Shown piece by piece: positions 1 to 6,885 of a stretch of DNA of 7,118 nucleotides (position 1 is its first letter; every line of letters begins with the position of its first letter). The notes below the pieces were generated by a model that saw nothing but the letters and a program-made list of their open reading frames with translations, was not told the DNA's origin and did not search any database. A program made the position numbers and the translations under genes. The stretch comes from Deltaproteobacteria bacterium (GTDB lineage: Bacteria; Desulfobacterota; DSM-4660; Desulfatiglandales; Desulfatiglandaceae), in the NCBI GenBank assembly GCA_019307645.1, contig JAFDJF010000112.1, forward strand, positions 1 to 7,118, written 5' to 3'.

Positions 1-826
1 CCCCCACCGGCAGCCCTCCGCCAATTATTTTACCGAGACAAGTGAGATCAGGCATGATGCCGTAAAGTTCCTGCGCACCTCCGGGAGCCACCCTGAAGCC
101 GCTTATGACTTCATCAAAAATAAGTAACGCATTGTTTTCATAGGTTATTTTCATCAGGCTTTTAAGGAAGGTTTCATCCGGGATGATAACACCCATATTG
201 CCTGGTATCGGCTCAATGATTACTGCAGCAATTTCCGGGCCGTATTTCCCAAAGGCCTGATTCACGCTTTCCAGATCATTGAATGGGAGGGAAATTGTAT
301 GTCTGGCCACATCCCGGGGGACTCCCTGACTGCCGGGAATGCCCAGAGTGGCCACCCCGGAACCTGCCGACACCAGCAGGCTGTCGGCATGACCATGGTA
401 ACAGCCATCGAACTTAACAATCTTTTCTCTGCTCGTGTACCCCCTGGCAAGGCGAATAGCGCTCATGGTGGCCTCGGTTCCCGAATTTACCATTCGTACC
501 ATCTCAATTGAGGGCACCATGTCCACGATGGTCTCTGCCATATCCACTTCTATTTCTGTTGGCGCGCCATAGCTGGTCCCCCGCTGAAGGCCCGCTTTCA
601 GGACACGGACAATTTCCGGATGGGTATGGCCCAAGATCATGGGGCCCCACGAACAGACATAATCGATGTATTCATTTCCATCTGCATCGCTGAGAGTGCA
701 TCCGTGTGCTTCCGTAATGAACGGAGGGTCGATGCCGACGGCATTCCCTGCCCTCACAGGGCTGTTCACCCCGCCGGGAATACATTCCTTGGCTTTTTTA
801 AACAGATACTGGGATTTTTTTCCCAT
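1..826 (-). CDS. hemL: Glutamate-1-semialdehyde 2,1-aminomutase HemL, N-terminal 275 residues (cut by window edge)
   Basis: PLP-dependent cytosolic enzyme that converts glutamate-1-semialdehyde to 5-aminolevulinate, the last step of the C5 route to tetrapyrroles. I translated the reverse strand from the ATG at 826-824 and it stays open to the window edge. Visible landmarks are [12 protein letters not shown] (residues 15-26), [13 protein letters not shown] (55-67), [16 protein letters not shown] (114-129, PLP phosphate region), [11 protein letters not shown] (141-151), IFDEV (236-240, with Asp238 expected to contact the pyridine nitrogen) and [12 protein letters not shown] (264-275). Lys266 is the expected Schiff-base lysine, close to Lys265 in E. 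coli. Usual length is about 425-430 residues, so roughly 65% is present and the C-terminal third lies left of position 1. The start overlaps the stop of the preceding gene as TAATG. A GGAG (minus strand of 835-838) sits 8 nt upstream, inside that gene's last codons, which suggests translational coupling. Identification as HemL rather than another class III aminotransferase is very secure. Confidence 0.97.
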   Translation of the reverse strand, partial: MGKKSQYLFKKAKECIPGGVNSPVRAGNAVGIDPPFITEAHGCTLSDADGNEYIDYVCSWGPMILGHTHPEIVRVLKAGLQRGTSYGAPTEIEVDMAETIVDMVPSIEMVRMVNSGTEATMSAIRLARGYTSREKIVKFDGCYHGHADSLLVSAGSGVATLGIPGSQGVPRDVARHTISLPFNDLESVNQAFGKYGPEIAAVIIEPIPGNMGVIIPDETFLKSLMKITYENNALLIFDEVISGFRVAPGGAQELYGIMPDLTCLGKIIGGGLPVG

Positions 827-1290
827 TAAAAATACTCCATGCTCGTCTTTTTAAACTCCGTCTCGCTGAAGAGCAAAATATAGTCTTTAATGACCACAGC
901 CTGAGACATCCTCTCGGCAATTTCGTAGCATTGATCCCGGTTACTGCCGTGGACCATGGAAAACAGATTGTAATGCCAGTCCCCCTGGGGATTTCGCTGG
1001 TAACAGTGGGTGACCTCCCGAAACCGGGCCAGTTTTTCCCCCACTTCGTCTATCCTTTCATCGGGAACCAACCAGGCAATCATGGCATTGGAACCATACC
1101 CGGCCTTTTGATGCCGTATGGTGGCGCCAAACCGTCTGAGAGCGCCCCGTTTTTTCAGGTTGTTAACCCGCTCCAGAAACTCATCTTCGGTAATGGAGAT
1201 CTTCTCAGCCAGAATCGCAAACGGCCTCCGCTCAACCGGAAGGTCTCCCTGAATAAGACCGATTACTTTTTTATCAAGATCATCTATCAT
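826..1290 (-). CDS. Siroheme decarboxylase subunit, AhbA/AhbB family (Lrp/AsnC fold)
   Basis: A 154-residue protein with an Lrp/AsnC-like layout: an N-terminal helix-turn-helix-like part (about residues 1-55) and an alpha/beta C-terminal part. Diagnostic stretches are [10 protein letters not shown] (21-30), [19 protein letters not shown] (52-70), HCYQRNP (95-101), [11 protein letters not shown] (105-115) and the tail FKKTSMEYF (146-154). These are hallmarks of the AhbA/AhbB and NirD/L/G/H proteins, which decarboxylate siroheme to 12,18-didecarboxysiroheme in the alternative heme and heme d1 routes; they are often mislabelled as AsnC regulators. I cannot decide between the A and B subunits, and the partner is not in the window. 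Overlap with hemL supports a tetrapyrrole role. Start choice: the frame can be extended to a TTG at 1350 (20 more codons) or an ATG at 1302. I prefer the ATG at 1290 because it has GGAA 6 nt upstream, fits the family length of about 150-160 residues, and leaves a promoter-like sequence at 1322-1350 untranslated. Confidence 0.88.
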   Translation of the reverse strand: MIDDLDKKVIGLIQGDLPVERRPFAILAEKISITEDEFLERVNNLKKRGALRRFGATIRHQKAGYGSNAMIAWLVPDERIDEVGEKLARFREVTHCYQRNPQGDWHYNLFSMVHGSNRDQCYEIAERMSQAVVIKDYILLFSETEFKKTSMEYF

Positions 1291-1321
1291 TGTTTGTTCC
1301 ATTTCCAAAATCTTTGCAGTG

Positions 1322-1350
1322 GAAATATCGGATAGTGTCAGTGTTGTCAA
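1322..1350 (-). promoter_or_regulatory. Probable sigma-70-type promoter for the ahb-hemL genes
   Basis: On the minus strand there is a perfect -35 hexamer TTGACA (1350-1345), a 17-nt spacer, and a poor -10 match TATTTC (1327-1322, three of six). Transcription would begin near 1315 and leave a leader of about 25 nt before the ATG at 1290. The first three bases of the -35 box are the TTG that would be the start of a longer reading frame, so the promoter reading and the long-protein reading compete. The spacing is ideal but the -10 is weak, so this is a moderate call. Confidence 0.4.
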
Positions 1351-1419
1351 GGAGATATTAGTTGCAGCAAACTCCTCTTCCGCAGGAAGTTAATTAACAT
1401 TTTGACCCAGTTATGACGA

Positions 1420-1542
1420 TTCCGTAAAAAGTCGGAAAATACCATTTCTCGTCATTCCGGCGAAGGCCGGAATCCAGTTATATCAAATGGTTCCAGTTGG
1501 TCTAGACTCCGGTTTTCACCGGAGTGACGACTTTTCACGAAA
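1420..1542. repeat. Large imperfect inverted repeat (REP/MITE-like) built of two perfect small hairpins
   Basis: The inner arms 1449-1477 and 1502-1530 match as inverted repeats at 23 of 29 positions, and all six differences are transitions. The outer arms 1420-1433 and 1529-1542 match at 12 of 14. Each inner arm contains its own perfect 8-bp hairpin: ATTCCGGC-GAAG-GCCGGAAT (1454-1473) and ACTCCGGT-TTTC-ACCGGAGT (1506-1525). The left side carries 17 extra bases (1434-1450) between the outer and inner arms, flanked by GTC on both sides; the right side lacks them. The TCATTCCGGCGAAGGCCGGAA-type hairpin is familiar as a dispersed palindromic repeat in many proteobacterial genomes, from general recollection. 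There is no transposase gene or T-run, so it is neither an autonomous insertion sequence nor a clear terminator. Confidence 0.85.
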
Positions 1543-1554
1543 CCATCAATTATG

Positions 1555-1584
1555 TTCAAAACCTGTCGGGCATCTTTTTATTAT
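1555..1584 (+). promoter_or_regulatory. Weak candidate promoter for the DUF1992 gene
   Basis: TTCAAA (1555-1560, four of six to the -35 consensus) is followed after 18 nt by TATTAT (1579-1584, five of six to the -10 consensus). Transcription would start near 1591, giving a leader of about 54 nt before the ATG at 1645. It lies just outside the inverted repeat. In AT-rich intergenic DNA such a match can arise by chance, so confidence is low. Confidence 0.25.
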
Positions 1585-1644
1585 GCTTGCAAATTCCTGT
1601 TAAATCGCGTATCGAATACTCATCTTATCCCAAGGTTATCACTT

Positions 1645-2022
1645 ATGTTTGGTTTACAGAAGATTATTGAGCAGAAGATCCGGGAAGCCCAGATGAAGGG
1701 GGAATTCGACAATCTTCCGGGTACGGGTAAACCTGTTGAGATTGAAGATGACAGGCATGTGCCCGAAGACCTTCGGATGGCCTACAAGATACTTAAAAAC
1801 GCCAATTGTGTTCCGCCGGAGCTCGAGCTCAAAAAAGAGATCAGACGAATGGAGGATATGCTGGAAAACCTTTCGGATGAGAAGGAAAAGTACCGTCAGA
1901 TCAAGAAGATCAATTTTACGATCATGCAGCTTAACATGTTGAGAAAAACATCCCCGCTTCTGGAGGATACTGAGATATATTACAAAAAAGTCGTTGAAAA
2001 GGCGGAAAAGGAAAAATCCTGA
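1645..2022 (+). CDS. DUF1992 (DnaJC28 conserved domain) family protein, YhdN-like
   Basis: A 125-residue soluble, highly charged, helical protein that consists of the DUF1992 domain alone, with no J-domain. Family landmarks are EAQMKGEFDNLPGTGKP (residues 14-30), HVPEDLRMAYKILKNA (38-53) and PPELEL (57-62). They closely resemble E. coli YhdN as I recall it (EAQAKGEFDNLPGSGEP and a LLKNAGCLPPELE segment). The rest (about 63-125) is a Lys/Glu-rich, probably coiled-coil region. The biochemical function of this family is not established and I do not assign one. I start at the ATG at 1645 because MFGLQKIIEQKI is the usual beginning and AAGG lies 9 nt upstream. A longer frame from 1552 would add 31 residues with no family resemblance. 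The gene stands alone on its strand, diverging from the ahb gene and converging on the acyl-CoA synthetase gene with 20 nt between stops. Length is normal for bacterial members. Confidence 0.88.
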   Translation: MFGLQKIIEQKIREAQMKGEFDNLPGTGKPVEIEDDRHVPEDLRMAYKILKNANCVPPELELKKEIRRMEDMLENLSDEKEKYRQIKKINFTIMQLNMLRKTSPLLEDTEIYYKKVVEKAEKEKS

Positions 2023-2042
2023 GAAGCAGAAACCCCTCCATT

Positions 2043-3860
2043 TTATGCCTCTCGAAAGTCCGGAGGGTACATTTCCTCGATTAACTCCCTGTATTTTTCT
2101 TCCACAACATTCCGCTTAATTTTCAGAGTGGGCGTGAGTTCTCCGGTCTGTTGGGACCACTCAGTTGACAGAAGTCTGAATTTCTTTATTCTTTCCACCC
2201 GGGAAAGGTGGCGCGTGCATCTTTCAAATTCCTTTTCGTATAGATTAATTACCTCGTCATTCTGAATGAGTTCTTCATTGTCCCTGAATGCTACGCCACA
2301 TTCCTGCGCCCACGGCCTCAGCTCATCAAACGCAGGAATAATCAGGGCTGAAAGGAACTTTCTCCGGTCACCAATAATGCTTACCTGCTCGATGAACCTG
2401 GAATCCTTTAGACTGTTTTCAATCACTTGCGGCGAAATATTCTTTCCCCCTGACGTGATAATGATGTCTTTTATCCTTCCCGTAATAGAAAGGTAGCCGT
2501 CCTCATCAATGGCGCCGATATCCCCTGACCTGAAAAATCCGTCTTCTGTAAAGACTTCCCGGGTTCCTTTCTTATCTTTGTAGTATCCCATCATCACCTG
2601 GGGGCCTTTAAAAAGGATTTCACCTTCCTCTGAGAGTTTGACCGTTGTATCCTTGACCGGGGGACCCACGGTGCCCGGTTTGATCAGCCATGGCCGGTTT
2701 ACGTGGGTAACTGGAGTGGTTTCGGTGAGGCCAAAACCTTCAAGTACGATAATTTCCATTCCGAGGAAAAACTCAGCATCAGACACTGAAAGCGGCCCAC
2801 CACCTGACACGGTAAGCCTTAATCTGTCCATCCCAAGCGTTTTTTTCAGTTTTGAAAAAATAAGACGGTCGGCAAAGTGATATTTCAAGGCAAACAATCC
2901 TTTTCTTTGCCTTTTGCTGCATACATAGGGCAAGTTTTCCGACGCAAGCCTGACTGCCCAGTTGAAAAGAGCTTTTTTAAAAGGGGCGGCCTCATTTACT
3001 TTTGAAAGGATTCCCGCACGGACTTTTTCATACAGTCTGGGAACACTTATGATGACAGTCGGGCGGACCTCAGTCAGATTCTGCTGGAGTTTGGAGAAAT
3101 CTTCTGCAAATGCTACTTTGGCACCAATGCTTACAGGCAGGTAATAGCCAACAGTCCTTTCAAGCACATGGGAAAGGGGAAGGAATGATAGGAACAACTC
3201 TTCATCTTTCAGTATTTCTCGAATCTCAAGTATCTGCCTGATGTTTGAGATTAAATTGTTGTGGGAAAGCATCACACCTTTGTTAAGTCCTGTGGTGCCT
3301 GAGGTATAAATAATGGTAGCCAGATCGGAAGGTTTGATGGATCCAATTCGGTTATTGAATTCGTCCCGGGTATCCTCAACTCGACCTTTTTCAAGGGCAT
3401 CAGCAAACGTAACAACATTATCGCTGCTGTGTTTGACAGAATCATAGACAACAATGAATTCAAGATTCGGAAGCCTGCCTTTTGCTTGCAGAATTTTTTC
3501 AAGATGCTCCTGCCCGCCGACAAAGCAGGCCCTGGCGCCCGAGTGATCCAGCATATAGAAGGCCTCTTCAGCAGAGTTGGTCGCATAAACGGGCACATCT
3601 GCCGCACCGATGGATAACACCGCAAGATCACTCACCCACCATTCGTACCTGTTTGGGGAAAATATGGCAACGATGTCCCCTTTTCTGATCCCCATAGAAA
3701 TCAGAAAGGCCGCCAAATTCCTTACCATATCACCCATCCGGTTCCATGATATATCTGTGTATTGCCCATCTTCTTTGAACGCAACACACGCCCTTTCACC
3801 ATATTTTTCAACCTGGTTCAGAAAGACCGCAGCCATTGATGTTTCATCGTAATCCGTCAT
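2043..3860 (-). CDS. Long-chain-type fatty acid-CoA ligase (AMP-forming acyl-CoA synthetase)
   Basis: A 605-residue adenylate-forming enzyme that activates a fatty acid with ATP and CoA to acyl-CoA, AMP and pyrophosphate. Motifs in order: TSGTTGLNKG (residues 186-195, P-loop), LSFLPLSHVLER (223-234), GFGLTETTP (375-383), RSGDIG (444-449, with Asp447 expected to bind the ribose), GRIKD (461-465), GGKNISP (471-477) and TPTLKIKR (576-583). Lys580 is the likely catalytic A10 lysine. SFLPLSHVLER and the TPTLKIKR ending place it with the approximately 600-residue FadD15/ACSL-like ligases rather than acetyl-CoA synthetases; exact chain length is not readable from sequence. No membrane segment or signal peptide is apparent. 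I chose the ATG at 3860, with GGAA 6 nt upstream, over an upstream start at 3920 that would run into the dehydrogenase gene. It is the last gene of the operon, 19 nt after the dehydrogenase stop, and supplies substrate to the pathway. No intrinsic terminator is visible after it. Confidence 0.93.
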   Translation of the reverse strand: MTDYDETSMAAVFLNQVEKYGERACVAFKEDGQYTDISWNRMGDMVRNLAAFLISMGIRKGDIVAIFSPNRYEWWVSDLAVLSIGAADVPVYATNSAEEAFYMLDHSGARACFVGGQEHLEKILQAKGRLPNLEFIVVYDSVKHSSDNVVTFADALEKGRVEDTRDEFNNRIGSIKPSDLATIIYTSGTTGLNKGVMLSHNNLISNIRQILEIREILKDEELFLSFLPLSHVLERTVGYYLPVSIGAKVAFAEDFSKLQQNLTEVRPTVIISVPRLYEKVRAGILSKVNEAAPFKKALFNWAVRLASENLPYVCSKRQRKGLFALKYHFADRLIFSKLKKTLGMDRLRLTVSGGGPLSVSDAEFFLGMEIIVLEGFGLTETTPVTHVNRPWLIKPGTVGPPVKDTTVKLSEEGEILFKGPQVMMGYYKDKKGTREVFTEDGFFRSGDIGAIDEDGYLSITGRIKDIIITSGGKNISPQVIENSLKDSRFIEQVSIIGDRRKFLSALIIPAFDELRPWAQECGVAFRDNEELIQNDEVINLYEKEFERCTRHLSRVERIKKFRLLSTEWSQQTGELTPTLKIKRNVVEEKYRELIEEMYPPDFREA

Positions 3861-3879
3861 TATTATTTCCGCTTCCTGA

Positions 3880-5664
3880 TTAAAAAGGGTATGATTCCAG
3901 CTCGATAATTCTGTCTGCAATTTCCCTGTTCAAGCTGACCGCATCAACAGGCTGATAGCGGGCCAGTTTTTTTATACCAGCCAACTGTGTGCGGAGCATG
4001 TCCCCTTCTTCCATATAGGCCAGGATCTGCCTGGCCCACATTTCTATCATGGGGATCATCTCATCCATGTAAACCTTGACCGCAGTAATTTGATACCTGG
4101 CCTTTTCTTCACCTTCCCGGGTGATCATTTTCAGGGTTCTCAACAGGCCACTCTCCATGGAAAAGACCTCGATGACAATGTCGGCAATCTTTGTCAGGAC
4201 CTCCTGCTCATTTACAAGATCCTGGCCAAGTTTCTGGGCCGCCACCCCGGCTACGACCAGGGCGATTTTTTTGCTCATCTTGACCATGTGCTCCTGAAGT
4301 GCAAGAGGGGTGTCCGGCAGTTGCACCGCGAGCGGCGAGTAGGCGATGACTTCACCGGCAACGGCCTGGGCCGCAGTCAACAGGTCCAGACGGCCCTCCA
4401 TGGCCCTCCGTATCATGGTCCCCGGGATAAGCATTCTGTTGATTTCGTTGGTTCCTTCCCAGATCCGGTTGATCCTGGCATCGCGATAGCACCTTTCTGC
4501 CGGGTATTCGGCACAGAAACCATATCCCCCCAGGATTTGAACATATTCATCAACACAATAGTCAAGGACCTCTGAGCCATATACCTTGGCGATGGAACAC
4601 TCTGCCGCATATTCCTCAATGGCTTTGGCGTTTTCGCTGCCGCTCTTTTTGGCCTCTTCGTCCAGCATTCCCAATCTGTTATCAAACATCCCGGCAAGGC
4701 GGTACATGATGCTTTCACTCATGTAGGTTCGAACGGCCATGTTCGCCAGTTTGGTTTTGGTCATTCCGAATGAGCTGATCGGAACCTTGAACTGGATTCG
4801 GCCGTTAGCGTATTTTACGGCTTCTGCAACGCATGCTTTACAGCCGCCTGCTGTGATGGCGCCCAATTTCCACCTCCCGAAGTTCAGGGCATTGAATGCG
4901 ATCTTATGGCCTTTTCCGATTTCAAACATAATGTTTTCAACCGGTACCCTGGCATCCTCCAGTATAACCGAACGGGTTGAGGAGCCGTTAATTCCCATTT
5001 TCTTTTCTTCGGCGCCTGTGGAGACTCCGGGAAAATCTTTTTCAACAATGAAACCGGTAAAATCCCTTCCGTCCACCTTGGCGTAGACGATAAAGCTGCT
5101 GGCCCACCCGGCGTTGGTGATAAACATCTTTTCACCGTTTAGCCTGTAGTATTTGCCGTCTTCTGAGAGAACAGCCCTTGTTTTTGCATTCAAGGCATCA
5201 GACCCTGCCCCGGCTTCTGTCAGACAGTAGGCCCCGCACCACTCTCCTGAGGCCAGTTTGGGCAGGTACTTTTTCTTCTGCTCCTCGTTTCCGAAATACA
5301 CAATGGGAAGGGTGCCGATCCCCGTATGGGCGCCGTAGACAACGCTAAATGCTCCTGCTGTGCCCATGGCCTCCCCCACAACCGTTGTACTGACTTTATC
5401 CAGTCCCAATCCGCCATATTCCTCGGGAACGTCCGTGCCGAGCAGACCCAACTCCCCGGCCTTGGCCAAAAGCCCCAAGACTAAATCATGATCTTTTTCC
5501 TCGAGCTTATCAATATTGGGCTGGATTTCTTTGTTCACAAATCCCTTGGCGGTTTCGAAAATCATCTTATGTTCATCAGTGAAATCCTCGGGCGTGAATA
5601 CGTCCTCCGAGGCCGCGTCTGTGACCAGGAACTCACCGCCTGCAAAGATTTTTCTGTCAGCCAT
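3880..5664 (-). CDS. fadE: Acyl-CoA dehydrogenase, FadE type with C-terminal extension
   Basis: A 594-residue FAD enzyme that oxidises acyl-CoA to trans-2-enoyl-CoA, normally passing electrons to electron transfer flavoprotein. The N-terminal helical domain covers about residues 28-140. The beta domain carries CLTEAGAGSD (147-156) and MFITNA (180-185). The C-terminal helical domain has QILGGYGF (376-383) and IWEGTNEI (401-408), where Glu403 is the expected catalytic base. About 165 further residues follow the usual dehydrogenase core (near 430), as in VLCAD/ACAD9 and Bacillus FadE (also about 590 residues). In VLCAD this extra domain takes part in dimerisation and membrane contact; a similar role here is inference. 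The name FadE is used in the Bacillus sense, not for the unrelated longer E. coli FadE. The start is firm: AAGGAGGA sits 6 nt upstream. It lies 36 nt after the thiolase stop and 19 nt before the ligase. All key residues are present. Confidence 0.95.
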   Translation of the reverse strand: MADRKIFAGGEFLVTDAASEDVFTPEDFTDEHKMIFETAKGFVNKEIQPNIDKLEEKDHDLVLGLLAKAGELGLLGTDVPEEYGGLGLDKVSTTVVGEAMGTAGAFSVVYGAHTGIGTLPIVYFGNEEQKKKYLPKLASGEWCGAYCLTEAGAGSDALNAKTRAVLSEDGKYYRLNGEKMFITNAGWASSFIVYAKVDGRDFTGFIVEKDFPGVSTGAEEKKMGINGSSTRSVILEDARVPVENIMFEIGKGHKIAFNALNFGRWKLGAITAGGCKACVAEAVKYANGRIQFKVPISSFGMTKTKLANMAVRTYMSESIMYRLAGMFDNRLGMLDEEAKKSGSENAKAIEEYAAECSIAKVYGSEVLDYCVDEYVQILGGYGFCAEYPAERCYRDARINRIWEGTNEINRMLIPGTMIRRAMEGRLDLLTAAQAVAGEVIAYSPLAVQLPDTPLALQEHMVKMSKKIALVVAGVAAQKLGQDLVNEQEVLTKIADIVIEVFSMESGLLRTLKMITREGEEKARYQITAVKVYMDEMIPMIEMWARQILAYMEEGDMLRTQLAGIKKLARYQPVDAVSLNREIADRIIELESYPF

Positions 5665-5670
5665 TTTTGC

Positions 5671-5678
5671 TCCTCCTT
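5671..5678 (-). promoter_or_regulatory. Strong Shine-Dalgarno site of the acyl-CoA dehydrogenase gene
   Basis: The minus strand reads AAGGAGGA, then 6 nt (GCAAAA), then the ATG at 5664. This is the closest match to the anti-Shine-Dalgarno sequence at any start in the window. It fixes the start codon and suggests the dehydrogenase is translated more strongly than its operon neighbours. Confidence 0.8.
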
Positions 5679-5700
5679 AAATCAGGTATGAGTTGCCGGG

Positions 5701-6885
5701 TTAATAATCCTCGACTTCAAAGATCCCCGCAGCGCCCATCCCAAATCCGATGCACATGGAGACCAACCCCCATCGCATTTTTCTCTCGCGCATTTCATAG
5801 ACAAGCTGCGTGGTCAGCTTTGCGCCGGTACAGCCCAAAGGGTGACCCAGGGCAATGGCGCCGCCATTGACATTCGTAATCTCTTGATTGATCCCCAGTT
5901 CCCTAATGCAGTAGACTGCCTGGGCTGCAAAGGCCTCGTTCAATTCAATTAACTCAATCTGATCGAGGGTCATTTGGGCGAGTTTGAGAACTTTTGGTAT
6001 GGCAACCATCGGCCCAACACCCATTTGCTCAGGTTCACATCCCTCAGCAGCATAGAACCGGAAGGTGGCTATGGGTTTCAGGCCCAGTTCTCTTGCCTTC
6101 TCTTTGGACATGAGCAGCACCCCTGCCGCTGCATCACTCGTCTGGGAGGCATTACCCGCTGTAACCGTCCCATTGGGTTTGAATACAGGACGAAGACGGG
6201 ATAAACCCTCCTTGGTTGTGCCGGGACGCATGCCTTCGTCCGTATTAAATACAACCTCTTCATGTTCAAAGTGGCCGTTGGACAGTTTTTTTTGTTTTTT
6301 GACCCGCAGGGGAACGATTTGATCCTTGAAGCGGCCCGATTTGATGGCGGCTTCTGCCTTCTGCTGGCTCTTGGCTGCAAATTCATCCTGTTCATCCCTG
6401 CCGACGTTGTAACGCTCGGCCACGTTTTCGGCAGTAAGTCCCATGGGGGTAAATGCGCCCGGTCTTGTGTCCACCAGCGCAGGATTGGGGTACATCATGC
6501 TCCCCCCTATGGGGATCTGGCTCATGCTCTCCACTCCGCCGGTAACCACCACATCGGCAAGACCGCCCATGATCCTTTCTGCACCAACGACAATGGCCTC
6601 CAGTCCGGAAGCACAGAATCTGTTAACGGTCATTCCGGGAATCCGATCGGGCCAACCCATGGACATCACAAGAACGCGTCCCATGTTCAGCCCCTGAGTA
6701 CCCTCGGGGAAGGTACATCCGATAATTACATCATCTATGAGCATGGGGTCCAGGTCATCCGCCCGGTTGAGCAAATCACGCAGCACGGCACATCCCATGT
6801 CCTCCGGCCGGGTATCTTTCAGGATTCCGCGCGGGGCTCTCCCCACCGCAGTTCTGCAGGCAGAAACAATCACGGCTTCTTTCAT
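5701..6885 (-). CDS. fadA: Acetyl-CoA C-acyltransferase (3-ketoacyl-CoA thiolase), FadA type
   Basis: A 394-residue thiolase that cleaves 3-ketoacyl-CoA with CoA into acetyl-CoA and an acyl-CoA two carbons shorter, the last step of each beta-oxidation turn. Length is typical of the family. Motifs: VNRFCASGLEA (residues 87-97) with nucleophile Cys91, VTGGVESMS (114-122), NEAFA (316-320), GGAIALGHPLGCTGA (341-355) with His348, and CIGFGMGAAG (378-387) with the acid/base Cys378. All catalytic residues are in place. A Lys-rich loop (VKKQKK, 195-200) is encoded by a run of eight A's on the coding strand but the frame is intact. Start at the ATG at 6885, with AAGGGG 9 nt upstream. The gene lies 29 nt downstream of the hydroxyacyl-CoA dehydrogenase gene and 36 nt upstream of the acyl-CoA dehydrogenase gene, so a shared transcript is likely. 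A degradative thiolase is favoured over a biosynthetic acetoacetyl-CoA thiolase because of the operon and the FadA-like sequence; exact substrate length is not known. Confidence 0.94.
   Translation of the reverse strand: MKEAVIVSACRTAVGRAPRGILKDTRPEDMGCAVLRDLLNRADDLDPMLIDDVIIGCTFPEGTQGLNMGRVLVMSMGWPDRIPGMTVNRFCASGLEAIVVGAERIMGGLADVVVTGGVESMSQIPIGGSMMYPNPALVDTRPGAFTPMGLTAENVAERYNVGRDEQDEFAAKSQQKAEAAIKSGRFKDQIVPLRVKKQKKLSNGHFEHEEVVFNTDEGMRPGTTKEGLSRLRPVFKPNGTVTAGNASQTSDAAAGVLLMSKEKARELGLKPIATFRFYAAEGCEPEQMGVGPMVAIPKVLKLAQMTLDQIELIELNEAFAAQAVYCIRELGINQEITNVNGGAIALGHPLGCTGAKLTTQLVYEMRERKMRWGLVSMCIGFGMGAAGIFEVEDY

Larger units (their letters stand above)
1291..1644. other. Divergent intergenic region between the siroheme decarboxylase gene and the DUF1992 gene
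   Basis: These 354 bases contain no convincing gene. They hold a probable promoter for the ahb-hemL pair (1322-1350, minus), a short perfect hairpin CTTCC-GCA-GGAAG at 1377-1389, the palindrome TTAATTAA at 1390-1397, the large inverted repeat at 1420-1542 and a weak plus-strand promoter candidate at 1555-1584. The small hairpin has no following T-run in either direction, so it is not an obvious terminator. It and the AT-rich palindrome could be regulator sites, but nothing in the sequence shows this. Reading frames can be drawn across the region as N-terminal extensions of the two flanking genes, yet neither extension resembles the protein families. Confidence 0.7.

Noticed and set aside
931..1335. 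Plus-strand open frame of 134 codons opposite the siroheme decarboxylase gene
   Set aside because: It mirrors a conserved gene and has no independent protein signature.
1552..1644. 31-residue N-terminal extension of the DUF1992 protein from an ATG at 1552
   Set aside because: The extension has no resemblance to the family, overlaps the promoter candidate, and the family normally begins at the ATG at 1645.
2032..2068. Possible terminator hairpin between the convergent genes
   Set aside because: A 6-bp stem with a 22-nt loop and no T-run on either side is too weak to call.
3861..3920. 20-residue N-terminal extension of the acyl-CoA ligase overlapping the dehydrogenase gene
   Set aside because: The internal ATG at 3860 has a better ribosome binding site, avoids the overlap, and starts where the family similarity begins.
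4090..4575. Plus-strand open frame of 161 codons opposite the acyl-CoA dehydrogenase gene
   Set aside because: Antisense to conserved catalytic-domain sequence, with no family resemblance; best explained as a shadow frame.
6286..6300. A-run on the coding strand of the thiolase gene (eight A's, then C, then six A's) resembling a slippery site, with a 105-codon alternative frame nearby (6078-6395)
   Set aside because: The zero frame encodes an ordinary Lys-rich thiolase loop and continues through all catalytic motifs. The alternative frame looks like a shadow, and no stimulatory structure was apparent. Sequencing or polymerase slippage here remains possible but has no support.
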